Positions 9,383-19,141 of a DNA stretch of 64,000 nucleotides are shown here, one piece after another. How positions within the stretch are numbered: position 1 is the first letter of the stretch; every line of letters starts with the position of its first letter. Source of the DNA: Caldicellulosiruptor acetigenus (GTDB taxonomy: Bacteria; Bacillota; Thermoanaerobacteria; Caldicellulosiruptorales; Caldicellulosiruptoraceae). Made by a program: the position numbers and the translations under genes. The stretch spans positions 1,801,501-1,865,500 of the forward strand of contig NZ_CP113866.1 in the NCBI RefSeq assembly GCF_026914305.1, written 5' to 3'. The notes under the pieces are model-generated. The model was not told where the DNA came from, did not search any database, and saw nothing but the letters and a program-made list of their open reading frames with translations.

Positions 9383-10564
9383 TTATTCTCTCACACCAAT
9401 GTAGTTGTAAACTTCACCAACATTTCCTGTCTTGACAATGTCAAGAAGTCTGTCATAAACCTTTGCGATGTCATCTGTCTTGACATCTCTTCCGCCAAGA
9501 CCATAGATGTAGTTAATAGCCTTTATACCATCTGCTCTCCCATAAAGAGCACTTGTAATCTCAGTGAAAAGTGGACCGCCAGCTGCGTTAAATCCATCTG
9601 ACTTGTCCATTATAGCAACTGCTTTTAAGTGCTTGAGTGCCCCTACAATCTCATCAACAGGAAATGGTCTGAAAAGTCTTGGCTTTAAAAGACCTACCTT
9701 GTATCCTTTGCTTCTGTACTCGTCAACAACAGCCTTTGCAGTTCCTGCTGTTGAGTTCATTACAACTATTGCAACCTCTGCATCGTCAAGCTTGTATGCC
9801 TCAAAAAGACCATACTTTCTGCCAGTCAAAGCAGCAAACTCTTCTGCAATCTCAAGTACTACCTTTTTAGCGTTTCTCATAGCTTCAGCCTGCTGTCTTT
9901 TGTGCTCAAAGTAGTACGGTGGCAAATCTAACGGACCCATTGAAATTGGGTTTTGCTCGTTCAAAAGATAAAACTCTGGATTGTATTCACCTACAAACTT
10001 CTTTACAAGTTCATCTTCCAAAAGCTCTATATTCTCAACAGCATGGCTTGTGATGAATCCGTCATAGCACACCATCACAGGAAGTCTTACATCCTTGTGC
10101 TCAGCAATTCTTATTGCCTGAATCAAAGAGTCGTAAGCTTCCTGGTTGTTTTCGCAGTAAATCTGAATCCAGCCACTGTCTCTTGCACCCATTGAGTCTG
10201 AATGGTCGTTGTGAATATTAATAGGACCAGAAAGAGCTCTGTTTATAACTGCCATAACAATTGGAAGTCTCATTGACGCTGCAATGTAGAGCATCTCCCA
10301 CATGAGTGCCAAACCTTGTGAGGATGTTGCTGTCATAGTTCGAGCTCCCGCAGCTGATGCACCAATACATGCGCTCATTGCGCTGTGCTCAGACTCAACA
10401 GCAACAAACTCAGTGTCTACCTCACCGTTTGCAACATATTGAGAAAAATATTGTGGCACCTCAGTTGAAGGTGTAATTGGGAAAGCGGCAACAACATCAG
10501 GGTTTATCTGTTTCATTGCAAAAGCTATCGCTTCGTTACCAGAAAGTCTATCACGAATAGCCAT
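9383..10564 (-). CDS. porA: pyruvate:ferredoxin oxidoreductase alpha subunit
   Basis: Alpha subunit carrying the pyrimidine-binding domain (VVAAFPITPSTEVPQYF, residues about 25-45), ESEHSAMSACIGASAAGART and the C-terminal domain II (VGLLKPRLFRPFP). About 393 residues from the ATG at 10564, which has AAGGAGG upstream; a TTG nine codons earlier is unlikely because it precedes that site. It sits between porD and porB with six- to thirty-base gaps and is co-transcribed with them. Confidence 0.93.
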   Translation of the reverse strand: MAIRDRLSGNEAIAFAMKQINPDVVAAFPITPSTEVPQYFSQYVANGEVDTEFVAVESEHSAMSACIGASAAGARTMTATSSQGLALMWEMLYIAASMRLPIVMAVINRALSGPINIHNDHSDSMGARDSGWIQIYCENNQEAYDSLIQAIRIAEHKDVRLPVMVCYDGFITSHAVENIELLEDELVKKFVGEYNPEFYLLNEQNPISMGPLDLPPYYFEHKRQQAEAMRNAKKVVLEIAEEFAALTGRKYGLFEAYKLDDAEVAIVVMNSTAGTAKAVVDEYRSKGYKVGLLKPRLFRPFPVDEIVGALKHLKAVAIMDKSDGFNAAGGPLFTEITSALYGRADGIKAINYIYGLGGRDVKTDDIAKVYDRLLDIVKTGNVGEVYNYIGVRE

Positions 10565-10597
10565 CTGTAGTTTCCCCTCCTTAAAATTCAAAAATTC

Positions 10598-10897
10598 TTA
10601 TTTCTTCTCCTCTACAAAATCAAAAGCTTTAAATGGACAAACCTCTGTGCAAACCCCGCAACCTTTGCAGTGGTCATAGTCAACTCCTACCATCTTCCCA
10701 TTTTCGACCTTTATTGATGAATCTGGACATACATAGAAGCAGAACAGACACTGCTTGCACTTATCTTCATGCCATACAGGTCTCATTGTTCTCCAGTCGC
10801 CTGTTTTAAAGTCCTCTGCATTACCCGGGTCAATAATTACACCTGCTGGTGTTATTTCCTTCCATGTAACATCTTCTGTTATTTTCATCTTTCTCAT
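10598..10897 (-). CDS. porD: pyruvate:ferredoxin oxidoreductase delta subunit (2x[4Fe-4S] ferredoxin)
   Basis: Small polyferredoxin subunit of 99 residues that passes electrons from the TPP site to external ferredoxin. Two Cys clusters are visible, CKQCLFCFYVCP and CKGCGVCTEVCP, each a CxxCxxCxxxCP motif. Its ATG shares one base with the porC stop (TAATG), with AGGAGG upstream, so translation is coupled. Confidence 0.93.
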   Translation of the reverse strand: MRKMKITEDVTWKEITPAGVIIDPGNAEDFKTGDWRTMRPVWHEDKCKQCLFCFYVCPDSSIKVENGKMVGVDYDHCKGCGVCTEVCPFKAFDFVEEKK

Positions 10898-11472
10898 TAT
10901 CCTTGCACCTCCTGCATTCCTCTAACAAACGCTTTGAGGTTACCCTCAATCACATCTGGCTTTGTTGCAAACTTGTGCTTGAGCGACCCTTCCATATCCT
11001 TTATTGCTTCTTCTTCAGGAATAATTCCTGTTACCTTTATAACTGCACCAAGAACAGGGATATTCGGGAAGTACTTGCCCAAACACTCCATTGAAATCTT
11101 TCTTGCATCAATTGTGTAAACTTTTCCATCAAAGCTTCCAAGCATCTTCTTTACTTCTTCAGGAGACTTTGAAGTGTTGACAATTATCGCACCATCTTTT
11201 TTGAGCCCTTTTGTTACATCAACACTTCCGATTAATGTTTCATCAACAACAACTACATAGTCAGGTTCATAAATGTTGCTGTGAATGGTGATCTTCTCAT
11301 CGCTTATTCTGTTGTAAGCTGTTATAGGAGCACCCATTCGCTCTGGACCATACTCAGGAAAACCTTGAACGTATTTGCCTGTGTTGAAAGCAGCTTCAGC
11401 TAAAAGAAGTGAAGCTGTCTTTGCACCCTGGCCACCTCGACCATGCCATCTTATTTCAATCATCTTGCCCAT
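10897..11472 (-). CDS. porC: pyruvate:ferredoxin oxidoreductase gamma subunit
   Basis: Gamma subunit with the family start MGKMIEIRWHGRGGQGAKTA and GFPEYGPERMGAPITAY. I start at the ATG at 11472, preceded by GGGAGGTTTGAAC; the open frame extends 20 codons further upstream but without a ribosome site. It is first in the por operon, about 80 bases downstream of a near-consensus promoter, so the operon is probably strongly expressed, as expected for central metabolism of a fermentative anaerobe. Confidence 0.92.
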   Translation of the reverse strand: MGKMIEIRWHGRGGQGAKTASLLLAEAAFNTGKYVQGFPEYGPERMGAPITAYNRISDEKITIHSNIYEPDYVVVVDETLIGSVDVTKGLKKDGAIIVNTSKSPEEVKKMLGSFDGKVYTIDARKISMECLGKYFPNIPVLGAVIKVTGIIPEEEAIKDMEGSLKHKFATKPDVIEGNLKAFVRGMQEVQG

Positions 11473-11553
11473 GTTCAAACCTCCCTCAAAAAAACATTTG
11501 AAAACTTTATTTGAAAAAGATAAACTCATCACTATAAGGCTACTTACCTTTTT

Positions 11554-11582
11554 ATTATATATTTTGAATGTTAAAAAATCAA
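11554..11582 (-). promoter_or_regulatory. sigma-A type promoter of porCDAB
   Basis: TTGATT, 17 bases, TATAAT on the minus strand, upstream of porC. The -10 is a perfect match. Confidence 0.75.
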
Positions 11583-11626
11583 CATATTTTTGAATACACC
11601 ATAATTGTATATATTTGGATTAGGGA

Positions 11627-11655
11627 TTGCAAAGAATCTGTAAGTAGGTTATAGT
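11627..11655 (+). promoter_or_regulatory. promoter of the TVP38/DedA-type gene
   Basis: TTGCAA, 17 bases, TATAGT, about 55 bases before the GTG start at 11711. It is divergent from the por promoter, with about 45 bases between the two -35 boxes. Confidence 0.6.
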
Positions 11656-11710
11656 AATATGGCGAGAGTTATATTATAAAACATCTTAAGTACGACATTG
11701 GAGGGCAAAA

Positions 11711-12421
11711 GTGAAGAGGAAAAATCTTTCAATTGTCTTAAATATCATTGCAATTGCAGGATTTATTTTACTGGCAACGGCAGTAGCCATACGATACTCT
11801 CATTTTCTTGTAAATATTGTCTCAAATCCGCAGAAATTTAAAAGCTGGGTTTTGTCTTTTGGTCATCTTGGTGTACTTGTCTTCATCCTCACTCAAATTC
11901 TTCAGGTTATTATTTCTGCTATTCCAGGTGAAGCTGTGCAAATCTCTGGCGGATACCTTTATGGTACGCTGCTTGGCACAGTATATTCGCTAATTGGCAT
12001 TATGATAGGCTCTGTGTGTGTATTTTATATAACAAGGCTTTTGGGATTTGGTCTTGTGAGGAAAATTGTCTCCGAGGAAAAGCTCAGAAAATTTTACTCG
12101 CTTATTAATTCACCAAAAGGAGATATAGCCATATTCTTACTCTTTTTAATTCCAGGACTTCCAAAAGACATTCTGACATACATTGCTGGACTTTCGCCAA
12201 TAAAACCACTAAGATTTTTTGCAATTGTAGCCGTTGCAAGACTGCCAGGAATATTTTTTTCATCATACATTGGAAGCAGCCTTGAAGAAAAAAACTACAC
12301 AATGGCAATTGTAGTTTCTGCTGCAGCTGCTATTTTGTTTGTCTTGGGTGTGGTATACAGAGACAAAATCATAAAAACCATTCATAATTGTGTGCACAAA
12401 AAAGGTAGCAGCAATCTTTAA
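11711..12421 (+). CDS. TVP38/TMEM64 (DedA-like) membrane protein
   Basis: Polytopic membrane protein of 236 residues in the TVP38/TMEM64/SNARE-associated family, related to DedA and thought to act in lipid scrambling or membrane homeostasis. Marks are the re-entrant region PGEAVQISGGYLYGTLLGT (about residues 78-96), FLIPGLPKDILTYIAGLSP (about 144-162) and RLPGIFFSSYIGS. It begins with GTG preceded by GGAGG. It stands alone, divergent from por and convergent with serS. Substrate unknown. Confidence 0.82.
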   Translation: MKRKNLSIVLNIIAIAGFILLATAVAIRYSHFLVNIVSNPQKFKSWVLSFGHLGVLVFILTQILQVIISAIPGEAVQISGGYLYGTLLGTVYSLIGIMIGSVCVFYITRLLGFGLVRKIVSEEKLRKFYSLINSPKGDIAIFLLFLIPGLPKDILTYIAGLSPIKPLRFFAIVAVARLPGIFFSSYIGSSLEEKNYTMAIVVSAAAAILFVLGVVYRDKIIKTIHNCVHKKGSSNL

Positions 12422-12443
12422 ATGATGTACTGCTGCTACCTTT
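12401..12443. terminator. bidirectional terminator between the TVP38-type gene and serS
   Basis: Twelve-base perfect inverted repeat AAAGGTAGCAGC / GCTGCTACCTTT. It overlaps the end of the plus-strand gene; on the minus strand it is followed by six T, so it probably serves mainly serS. Confidence 0.85.
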
Positions 12444-12457
12444 GTTCTTCCCTATTT

Positions 12458-13815
<1,358 letters not shown>

Positions 13816-13864
13816 TATTTTTTGTGCCTTTTCTCAAGCTACTTTGATTTTTGTCTCAAGAGTC

Positions 13865-13893
13865 TTTACAATAGCTTTAAAATGTTGTATTAT
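13865..13893 (+). promoter_or_regulatory. promoter of tRNA-Arg
   Basis: TTTACA, 17 bases, TATTAT, ending about 20 bases before the tRNA 5' end. Confidence 0.65.
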
Positions 13894-13913
13894 ATTGTTT
13901 GCAAAAATGTTGT

Positions 13914-13990
13914 GCGCCCGTAGCTCAGTAGGATAGAGCAATGGTTTCCTAAACCATGTGCCGGAGGTTCGAGTCCTCTCGGGCGCACCA
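13914..13990 (+). tRNA. tRNA-Arg (anticodon CCU)
   Basis: Complete cloverleaf: acceptor stem GCGCCCG/CGGGCGC, D arm TAGCTCAGTAGGATAGAGCA, anticodon stem ATGGT/ACCAT with loop TTCCTAA, T arm GGAGGTTCGAGTCCTC, and an encoded 3' CCA. The anticodon CCT reads AGG (Arg). I looked for a partial repeat of its 3' end downstream that would mark an integrated element and saw none. Confidence 0.97.
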
Positions 13991-14177
13991 TTAACTCTTT
14001 TTAGTCTTTTCTGAAAAATCTTTATAAAAATCTTTTTCCTTTCTTTCGATATTCCCTAATTTAAGATATCATAATTGAAACTTTATAGGCAGATTGATTA
14101 CAAAAGACTTTGTAAAATCTTTTTATTAAGTGAGGGTTATTTATAAATGTATTATTTGCAGTGTTTTTTATTATACA

Positions 14178-14206
14178 TTGACTTTTCTATGTGAGTGGTA
14201 TATATT
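14178..14206 (+). promoter_or_regulatory. promoter of the YARHG-domain gene
   Basis: TTGACT, 17 bases, TATATT. The stretch from the tRNA end to the gene start (about 290 bases) is very AT-rich and otherwise shows nothing I can name. Confidence 0.55.
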
Positions 14207-14278
14207 TATTAAATAAATACTTTACAACAATGATGTATTTTGGATATCTATGATGACGTTGTTGAAAGGAGGTATAAT

Positions 14279-15340
14279 ATGTTTAAAAAACATACTTTTG
14301 CTTTTTTGTTAATTTTTATTTTTCTGCTAAGCTGGCCAATTAAATCAATTGCAAATGATGATTTTATTTTTCCCCAAAGCCATATTAAAAAACTATCTGA
14401 AGACGTTTTCTTTAATCCCGAGGTATATAACAAATTGCATATTGCGCGAAATGAAATTTTTGCAAGACATGGTCATATTTTTGAAAACAGAGAGTTAAGA
14501 AATTATTTTCTATCCAAAAAGCGGTACAAACCTATCCAAAAAGTGTCTTTTGCCCAACTCAATAGCATAGAAAAATACAATGTAATTCTAATTTCATATT
14601 TCGAAAAATACTATTATAAAAGCAAATTATTCATTGAGAAAAACTACAAAGACAAAATACTCTTTTTTCCGGCAAATAAAAAAGTATATTATGATCTTAA
14701 TAATGACGGTATAAATGAATCTATCATTTATAAACCTTCTAATAAAGGTTTTTCTCTACAAATAAATAATCAATCAACAACAAACGAACTTTATACAAAT
14801 CTACAAAATAAGTTTGCAATTGTTGATATTGACAAGTCTGATAATTACAAAGAAATTGTTATTTTTGACGAAGGTCCAAGTAATGATTACACATCAATTT
14901 TTTACCAATTTTACAATAACAAAATTACAGAAATAGGAAGTGTAGGTGGAATTTACAACATTGGACTTCATATTTATGGTAACGGTATTGTTGAAGGATT
15001 GATCCGTGCAAAACTTCTTCAAACATGGTATTTTAATGAAAAATATATTTTGAAAAATCATAAACTTGAACCAATTCCTCAAGATATTTATAAAACAAAC
15101 TTCTACGTTTTTGTAAAAAAAGATATTAAACTTCACACCACAAGAAGCGAAAAAAGTAAGTGTTTCACTCTTAAGCAAGGACAAATCATAAATATAGTTG
15201 GCTGTGATAATAAAAAATGGTGCTTGATTGAAACATCTACTGGCAAAAAAGGATGGCTTCTTTTAAAAGATTTCTCTTTTCTTGTTGATAATAATATGGA
15301 TGCGCGAGATGCATTAATAGGACTATGTTATGCTGACTAA
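14279..15340 (+). CDS. secreted YARHG-domain protein with C-terminal SH3-like segment
   Basis: Protein of about 353 residues with a Sec signal peptide (MFKKHTFAFLLIFIFLLSW, cleavage near SIA-ND at residue 25). Residues 53-85 match the YARHG domain (ARNEIFARHGHIF, then Leu, YF, and RYKP). A middle part contains DLNNDGINES, an FG-GAP/EF-hand-like loop, and the last 60 residues (KLHTTRSEKS to KKGWLLLKDF) resemble a bacterial SH3 domain. Start ATG at 14279 follows AAAGGAGG with seven bases. It is single, with its own promoter and terminator, and noticeably richer in A+T than its neighbours. Function unknown; a cell-envelope role is inference. Confidence 0.75.
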   Translation: MFKKHTFAFLLIFIFLLSWPIKSIANDDFIFPQSHIKKLSEDVFFNPEVYNKLHIARNEIFARHGHIFENRELRNYFLSKKRYKPIQKVSFAQLNSIEKYNVILISYFEKYYYKSKLFIEKNYKDKILFFPANKKVYYDLNNDGINESIIYKPSNKGFSLQINNQSTTNELYTNLQNKFAIVDIDKSDNYKEIVIFDEGPSNDYTSIFYQFYNNKITEIGSVGGIYNIGLHIYGNGIVEGLIRAKLLQTWYFNEKYILKNHKLEPIPQDIYKTNFYVFVKKDIKLHTTRSEKSKCFTLKQGQIINIVGCDNKKWCLIETSTGKKGWLLLKDFSFLVDNNMDARDALIGLCYAD

Positions 15341-15373
15341 ACTTCTTTAAGTTTTTCATAGGAAAGTAGTAAT

Positions 15374-15418
15374 AGGGTTGCCAGAAAATATGAGTTAACT
15401 GACAACCCTCTATTTTTC
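15374..15418 (+). terminator. terminator of the YARHG-domain gene
   Basis: AGGGTTG-C-CAG ... CTG-A-CAACCCT hairpin followed by CTATTTTT. Confidence 0.75.
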
Positions 15419-15464
15419 ATCACATTATATGGAGTGGTTTATCATAACTTAAATTTGGCATTCT

Positions 15465-16139
15465 TTATATATTCAGTAAATACCCGTTTTTCTTCAGCCA
15501 ATCTTCATATTTTTTGTAATCAGGCATGAGAAGTTTTACCTTTGTCCAAAAATTCTTTCCATGATTTTTCTCTTCAAGATGCACAAGCTCATGGACAACA
15601 ACATAGTCTATTACAGACAGCGGTGCCATAATAAGCCGCCAAGAAAAGTTCAAGTTACCCTTTGCAGAACAAGAACCCCATCTTCTTTGTGCATTTGTTA
15701 TATGTACTTTGTTGTATTTAAAACCTCTTTTTTGAGCCCACCAGTTTACTCTCTCAAGAATCTTCTCATAGGCAGCTTTTTTATACCAATCTATGAATAC
15801 TTTCTTAGCTTCTGGCAAAGCGCTTCTTGAGAGATAAAACCCATTTTCAAATTTGAGTGGTACATCTTGGTCTTCCACTATGTGCAGTTTATAATACATG
15901 CCTAGGTATAAAAACTCTTCTTCGCTGACAAATTCCTTTGGCAAGGTTTTGGGATCTCTTGCTTCTATCTCTTTCTTTCTCTTGTCAATCCACTTTCTAT
16001 GTTTTTGAATAACATCCCATATTGTTTTTTCATCCACATGAAATGGAGCTTTGACTATGAGTGTGCTATTTTCTGTCATTTGCAAAGCTATGGTTTTTCT
16101 ATTTGAGCGGATTATTTTTTCAATTTTAACATCTACCAT
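15465..16139 (-). CDS. YgjP-type zinc metallopeptidase (M48/DUF45 family)
   Basis: Predicted cytosolic metallopeptidase-like protein of 224 residues. The gluzincin motif is VVHELVHLEEKNHGKNFW near residue 180 (HExxH plus the downstream His), preceded by NAQRRWGSCSAKGNLNFSWRL, the signature of the YgjP/DUF45 family. An N-terminal beta-rich segment carries RKTIALQ and KAPFHV. It starts about 35 bases after the nicotinate phosphoribosyltransferase stop and may be its operon partner. Physiological substrate unknown. Confidence 0.85.
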   Translation of the reverse strand: MVDVKIEKIIRSNRKTIALQMTENSTLIVKAPFHVDEKTIWDVIQKHRKWIDKRKKEIEARDPKTLPKEFVSEEEFLYLGMYYKLHIVEDQDVPLKFENGFYLSRSALPEAKKVFIDWYKKAAYEKILERVNWWAQKRGFKYNKVHITNAQRRWGSCSAKGNLNFSWRLIMAPLSVIDYVVVHELVHLEEKNHGKNFWTKVKLLMPDYKKYEDWLKKNGYLLNI

Positions 16140-16173
16140 AATATCGCTTCCCGCAAGGAAATAAAGACATACA

Positions 16174-17205
16174 TCACTTTACCCTCTTCAACCTTGTATT
16201 CACAGTAACACCAGGAATTCTTCCCCTTTTGGCAACAGGCTTGCCGTCAACCTCTTTTATATCCATCGTCATGTCAATTGGAGGTGCACCAGAAATATAG
16301 CTTCCAACACCAAAAGCATCTGCCCCTGCTTCTGAAAGTATTTTTATTTTTTCAGGATCAAGTCCGCCGGACACAAAAATCTTGACATGATCAAAGCCTT
16401 CTAAATCAAGCCTTTTTCTTACCTCATAGACAAGCTCAGGTGTAACCCCGCCTCTTTCACTTGGCGTATCAAGTCTTATACCATACAACTTTTCTTTTAG
16501 CAATTTTGCAACATCTAAAGCTTCTTGAGCTTCGTCCTTAAAAGTATCAACAAGAATGATACATGGTGAATCTTCAGGAATTACCTTATCGTACGCAATT
16601 GCAACCTCCTCTGTAGACCCCGCAATCAATATTGCAGCATGAGGAATTGTTCCCGATGGGGAAATTCCCAATATTTTTGCTGCCAATATGCAGCTTACCC
16701 CATCAGCGCCGCCCACTTTTGCTGCCCTTTCCATCACAGGCGCAACAGACGGGTGTATATGCCTTGCACCAAAACATAAAATGGGCTTTTGTCCCGCTGC
16801 CTCTTTGCATCTTCTGGCTGCTGTTGCCCATGCTGATGAACTTGCAAGTATACCAAGAATAGGTGTTTCATAAATTCCAAAGTCTACATATCTTCCTTCA
16901 ATTCTCATTACAACCTCTTTTGCAGAAAAGTTTTCCCCTTCTTCAAGAGAATACACGTTGCAATCAACATCTTTTAAAAGATTTAAAACCTCTGGAAGAC
17001 CACAAAATATTCCTTCTCTTCTTGCAAAAATTTCAGCTTTAACATAGGCATCCTCTCTTTTAAGATACTTCAAAACTTCAAGTGTTTTTATAAAGTATAT
17101 ATCTGTAGTCAAACCCATTTTAATCTCTTCATGTTGGGCAGAAAAAAATAATCTTTCATCTTCAACTTTGAATTTTTCAATATCATCAAGTCTACTAATC
17201 CTCAT
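16174..17205 (-). CDS. nicotinate phosphoribosyltransferase
   Basis: Short-form nicotinate phosphoribosyltransferase (343 residues) of the NAD salvage pathway, joining nicotinate and PRPP. Visible: an N-terminal domain with LTTDIYFIKTLE, the RRCKEAAGQKPILCFGARHIHP segment, ISPSGTIPHA (the TxPH motif), and phosphate-binding loops IFVSGGLDPEKI and GVGSYISG. It follows cbiO by 50 bases with AGGAAGGGAG upstream; co-transcription with the metal transporter is possible. Confidence 0.88.
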   Translation of the reverse strand: MRISRLDDIEKFKVEDERLFFSAQHEEIKMGLTTDIYFIKTLEVLKYLKREDAYVKAEIFARREGIFCGLPEVLNLLKDVDCNVYSLEEGENFSAKEVVMRIEGRYVDFGIYETPILGILASSSAWATAARRCKEAAGQKPILCFGARHIHPSVAPVMERAAKVGGADGVSCILAAKILGISPSGTIPHAAILIAGSTEEVAIAYDKVIPEDSPCIILVDTFKDEAQEALDVAKLLKEKLYGIRLDTPSERGGVTPELVYEVRKRLDLEGFDHVKIFVSGGLDPEKIKILSEAGADAFGVGSYISGAPPIDMTMDIKEVDGKPVAKRGRIPGVTVNTRLKRVK

Positions 17206-17255
17206 AGGCTCTGCTCCCTTCCTTTAAAAATTTTTGTTTTAGTAGCCATAACATC

Positions 17256-18005
17256 TCAAACCTCAAATTCTTCATCTATGACCTCAGCTTCAATCAAAAG
17301 ATTTTTATCCTCTAAAATCTCTTTTGTGGTGCCAATCTTAAGTATTCTGTGGTCTGGTGAAAGCAAAATTGTGTAGTCAGCCAAGCGAAAAAGCAAGTCA
17401 AAGTGGTGTGTAGAAACAATTAGAGTTTTTCCAACATCTTTGAGCTGTTTTAAAATCTTTGCAAAAAACCTTATGCTTTTGGGGTCAAGGTCGTTTGTCG
17501 GCTCATCAAGTATTAAAACCTCTGGGTTGTTTGCAAGTATTGAAGCAAGCGCTACCCTTTTTTTCTCCCCACCGCTCAATGTCAGTATATCATTTTCAAG
17601 TAAATTATCAATCCCCAGAAACTTCGCTACTTCCAAAACTCTTTTTTGGATTTTGCTTTCATCACTCATAAACTGTCTTGGCCCAAAAGCAATCTCATCA
17701 AACACAGTGAGATTAAAAAGCTGAAGTTCTGTCTCCTGAAACATATAACCTACCTTTTTGTAAAATCCGTTTTTGAAAAGCTCATCAAAAGAGGTTTTAT
17801 CAATTTTTTTATCGTAAAAATAAAGCTCTCCTTCAAAATCAAGTATGATTCCAGAAAGTATTTTCATTAGTGTAGTTTTACCACTTCCGTTGCAACCTAC
17901 AAGCGCAAAAGCCTTTCCTTTCTCAATCTCAAAGCTTGCTACTTCAAGAATGGTTTTGTTGTTTACCCTGTATGTTATATTTTTCCCTCTAAACACTGCG
18001 CTCAT
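17256..18005 (-). CDS. cbiO: cobalt/nickel ECF transporter ATPase CbiO
   Basis: ABC ATPase of an energy-coupling-factor metal transporter. Walker A is GCNGSGKTT near residue 38, Q-loop FQETELQLF, signature LSGGEKKR, Walker B EVLILDEPTNDLDP and the H-loop STHHFD. Its 249 residues are typical. The start overlaps the cbiQ stop by four bases. One ATPase gene is present, as in CbiMNQO systems. Confidence 0.93.
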   Translation of the reverse strand: MSAVFRGKNITYRVNNKTILEVASFEIEKGKAFALVGCNGSGKTTLMKILSGIILDFEGELYFYDKKIDKTSFDELFKNGFYKKVGYMFQETELQLFNLTVFDEIAFGPRQFMSDESKIQKRVLEVAKFLGIDNLLENDILTLSGGEKKRVALASILANNPEVLILDEPTNDLDPKSIRFFAKILKQLKDVGKTLIVSTHHFDLLFRLADYTILLSPDHRILKIGTTKEILEDKNLLIEAEVIDEEFEV

Positions 18006-18793
18006 CTTAAAATCCTCTCCAAAATGCTCATAATAATTAGGAAAAATACTACCAAAAGTTCTGGGATGGTAAGTTTGAATCTATACACTAATTTAATATT
18101 GCGAGATGAAAAGCCGCGCGTTTTCATAGAAATATAAGTAGCCTCTGAAATATATATGGTCTTTTGAGCAATGGCTCTTATCATAGATTTTACAAAATCT
18201 AATCTATTCCTTGATACACCCACTGTCCTTATCTTCTTTGCGAACAAAATATCTGTAATTGTGTGCAAAAGTACAAAGATGTTCCTTATCGTGAGCTCAA
18301 CAAGCCACATAAATTCTCTAATTCCCCCAAAAAAAGAAAAAGGCTTAAAAAGCCTGTCAATTCTTGAGTTATATATTACAACCTCACCTGTCATTATAAT
18401 GATGCCCGTCTTTAAAACCTGCATAATAGCGGGAATAATATTCTTTGTTATAAGCATATAAGGGATGCTTATGATAAATGTACCAAGCGGCACAAACGCC
18501 CAAGATGAAACAATCAATGCCTTGATATCAGCTTTTGATATTGCTGCAGCTACCAATACAAAAGTAAAAGCAACTGCTAAAAACAAAATACTATCAGAAA
18601 GGCTTACCAGTAAACTAAACCATATTAAAAACAAAAGCTTTGCCCATTCGTCAATCCTTGTAAATAAACTTTTGTTTCTTTTGAAAAACCACTGAGAAAT
18701 TTTTAAGTAACCAGAAAGACTCTTTTCCACATATCCCTCTTTTGCAACTTTGACTTTTGCGTTATCTTCTTCTTTCAAAAAATCTGGCAGCAC
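18002..18793 (-). CDS. cbiQ: ECF transporter transmembrane protein CbiQ
   Basis: Coupling membrane subunit (263 residues, about five to six hydrophobic segments) of the metal transporter. The family's cytoplasmic motif region is recognisable near the C-terminus (SEATYISMKTRGFSSRN, residues about 210-226). It lies between cbiN and cbiO with a four-base overlap to cbiO. Confidence 0.9.
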   Translation of the reverse strand: MLPDFLKEEDNAKVKVAKEGYVEKSLSGYLKISQWFFKRNKSLFTRIDEWAKLLFLIWFSLLVSLSDSILFLAVAFTFVLVAAAISKADIKALIVSSWAFVPLGTFIISIPYMLITKNIIPAIMQVLKTGIIIMTGEVVIYNSRIDRLFKPFSFFGGIREFMWLVELTIRNIFVLLHTITDILFAKKIRTVGVSRNRLDFVKSMIRAIAQKTIYISEATYISMKTRGFSSRNIKLVYRFKLTIPELLVVFFLIIMSILERILR

Positions 18794-18799
18794 TTTAGC

Positions 18800-19120
18800 T
18801 TACTTCCTTTCAGTCATTAAACGTTTTAATAAGAAAAATATGGCGAATATCACTGCCATTCCAATCAGTGCTGATAAAATATAGCCAATATACTGGTTGT
18901 GAATGAACTTAACTGAATAGTCATCAAAAAGGTCAAATTTATAAACCTCAGCATACTTTTTTAACCCCTCAGGCACAAACCCCAGCATCTTTTTTATTTC
19001 TTCCTGACTCCACTCGCCAAACGCCGGGTTTTGTGTCAAAAGCCCAAGCGGGGTCAAAATAGCAAGGGCAAACAGAGTTATTAATACCGTTTTAAAGTTA
19101 TTACCAACTCCCTTTTTCAT
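18800..19120 (-). CDS. cbiN: CbiN/PDGLE-type small subunit of the metal transporter
   Basis: About 106 residues with two membrane helices flanking an external loop. The loop carries FVPEGLKKYAE, a variant of the PDGLE motif found in NikN/CbiN-type accessory proteins of cobalt and nickel ECF transporters. I prefer the ATG at 19120 (GGGGTGG upstream) over the GTG at 19132, which overlaps that site. The PDGLE form occurs in both nickel and cobalt systems, so it does not settle the metal. Confidence 0.8.
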   Translation of the reverse strand: MKKGVGNNFKTVLITLFALAILTPLGLLTQNPAFGEWSQEEIKKMLGFVPEGLKKYAEVYKFDLFDDYSVKFIHNQYIGYILSALIGMAVIFAIFFLLKRLMTERK

Positions 19121-19141
19121 AACATAAACCACCCCTTTAAG

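Noticed and set aside
13914-15460. Genomic island at tRNA-Arg carrying the YARHG gene
   Set aside because: No copy of the tRNA 3' end or integrase nearby; only composition hints at transfer.
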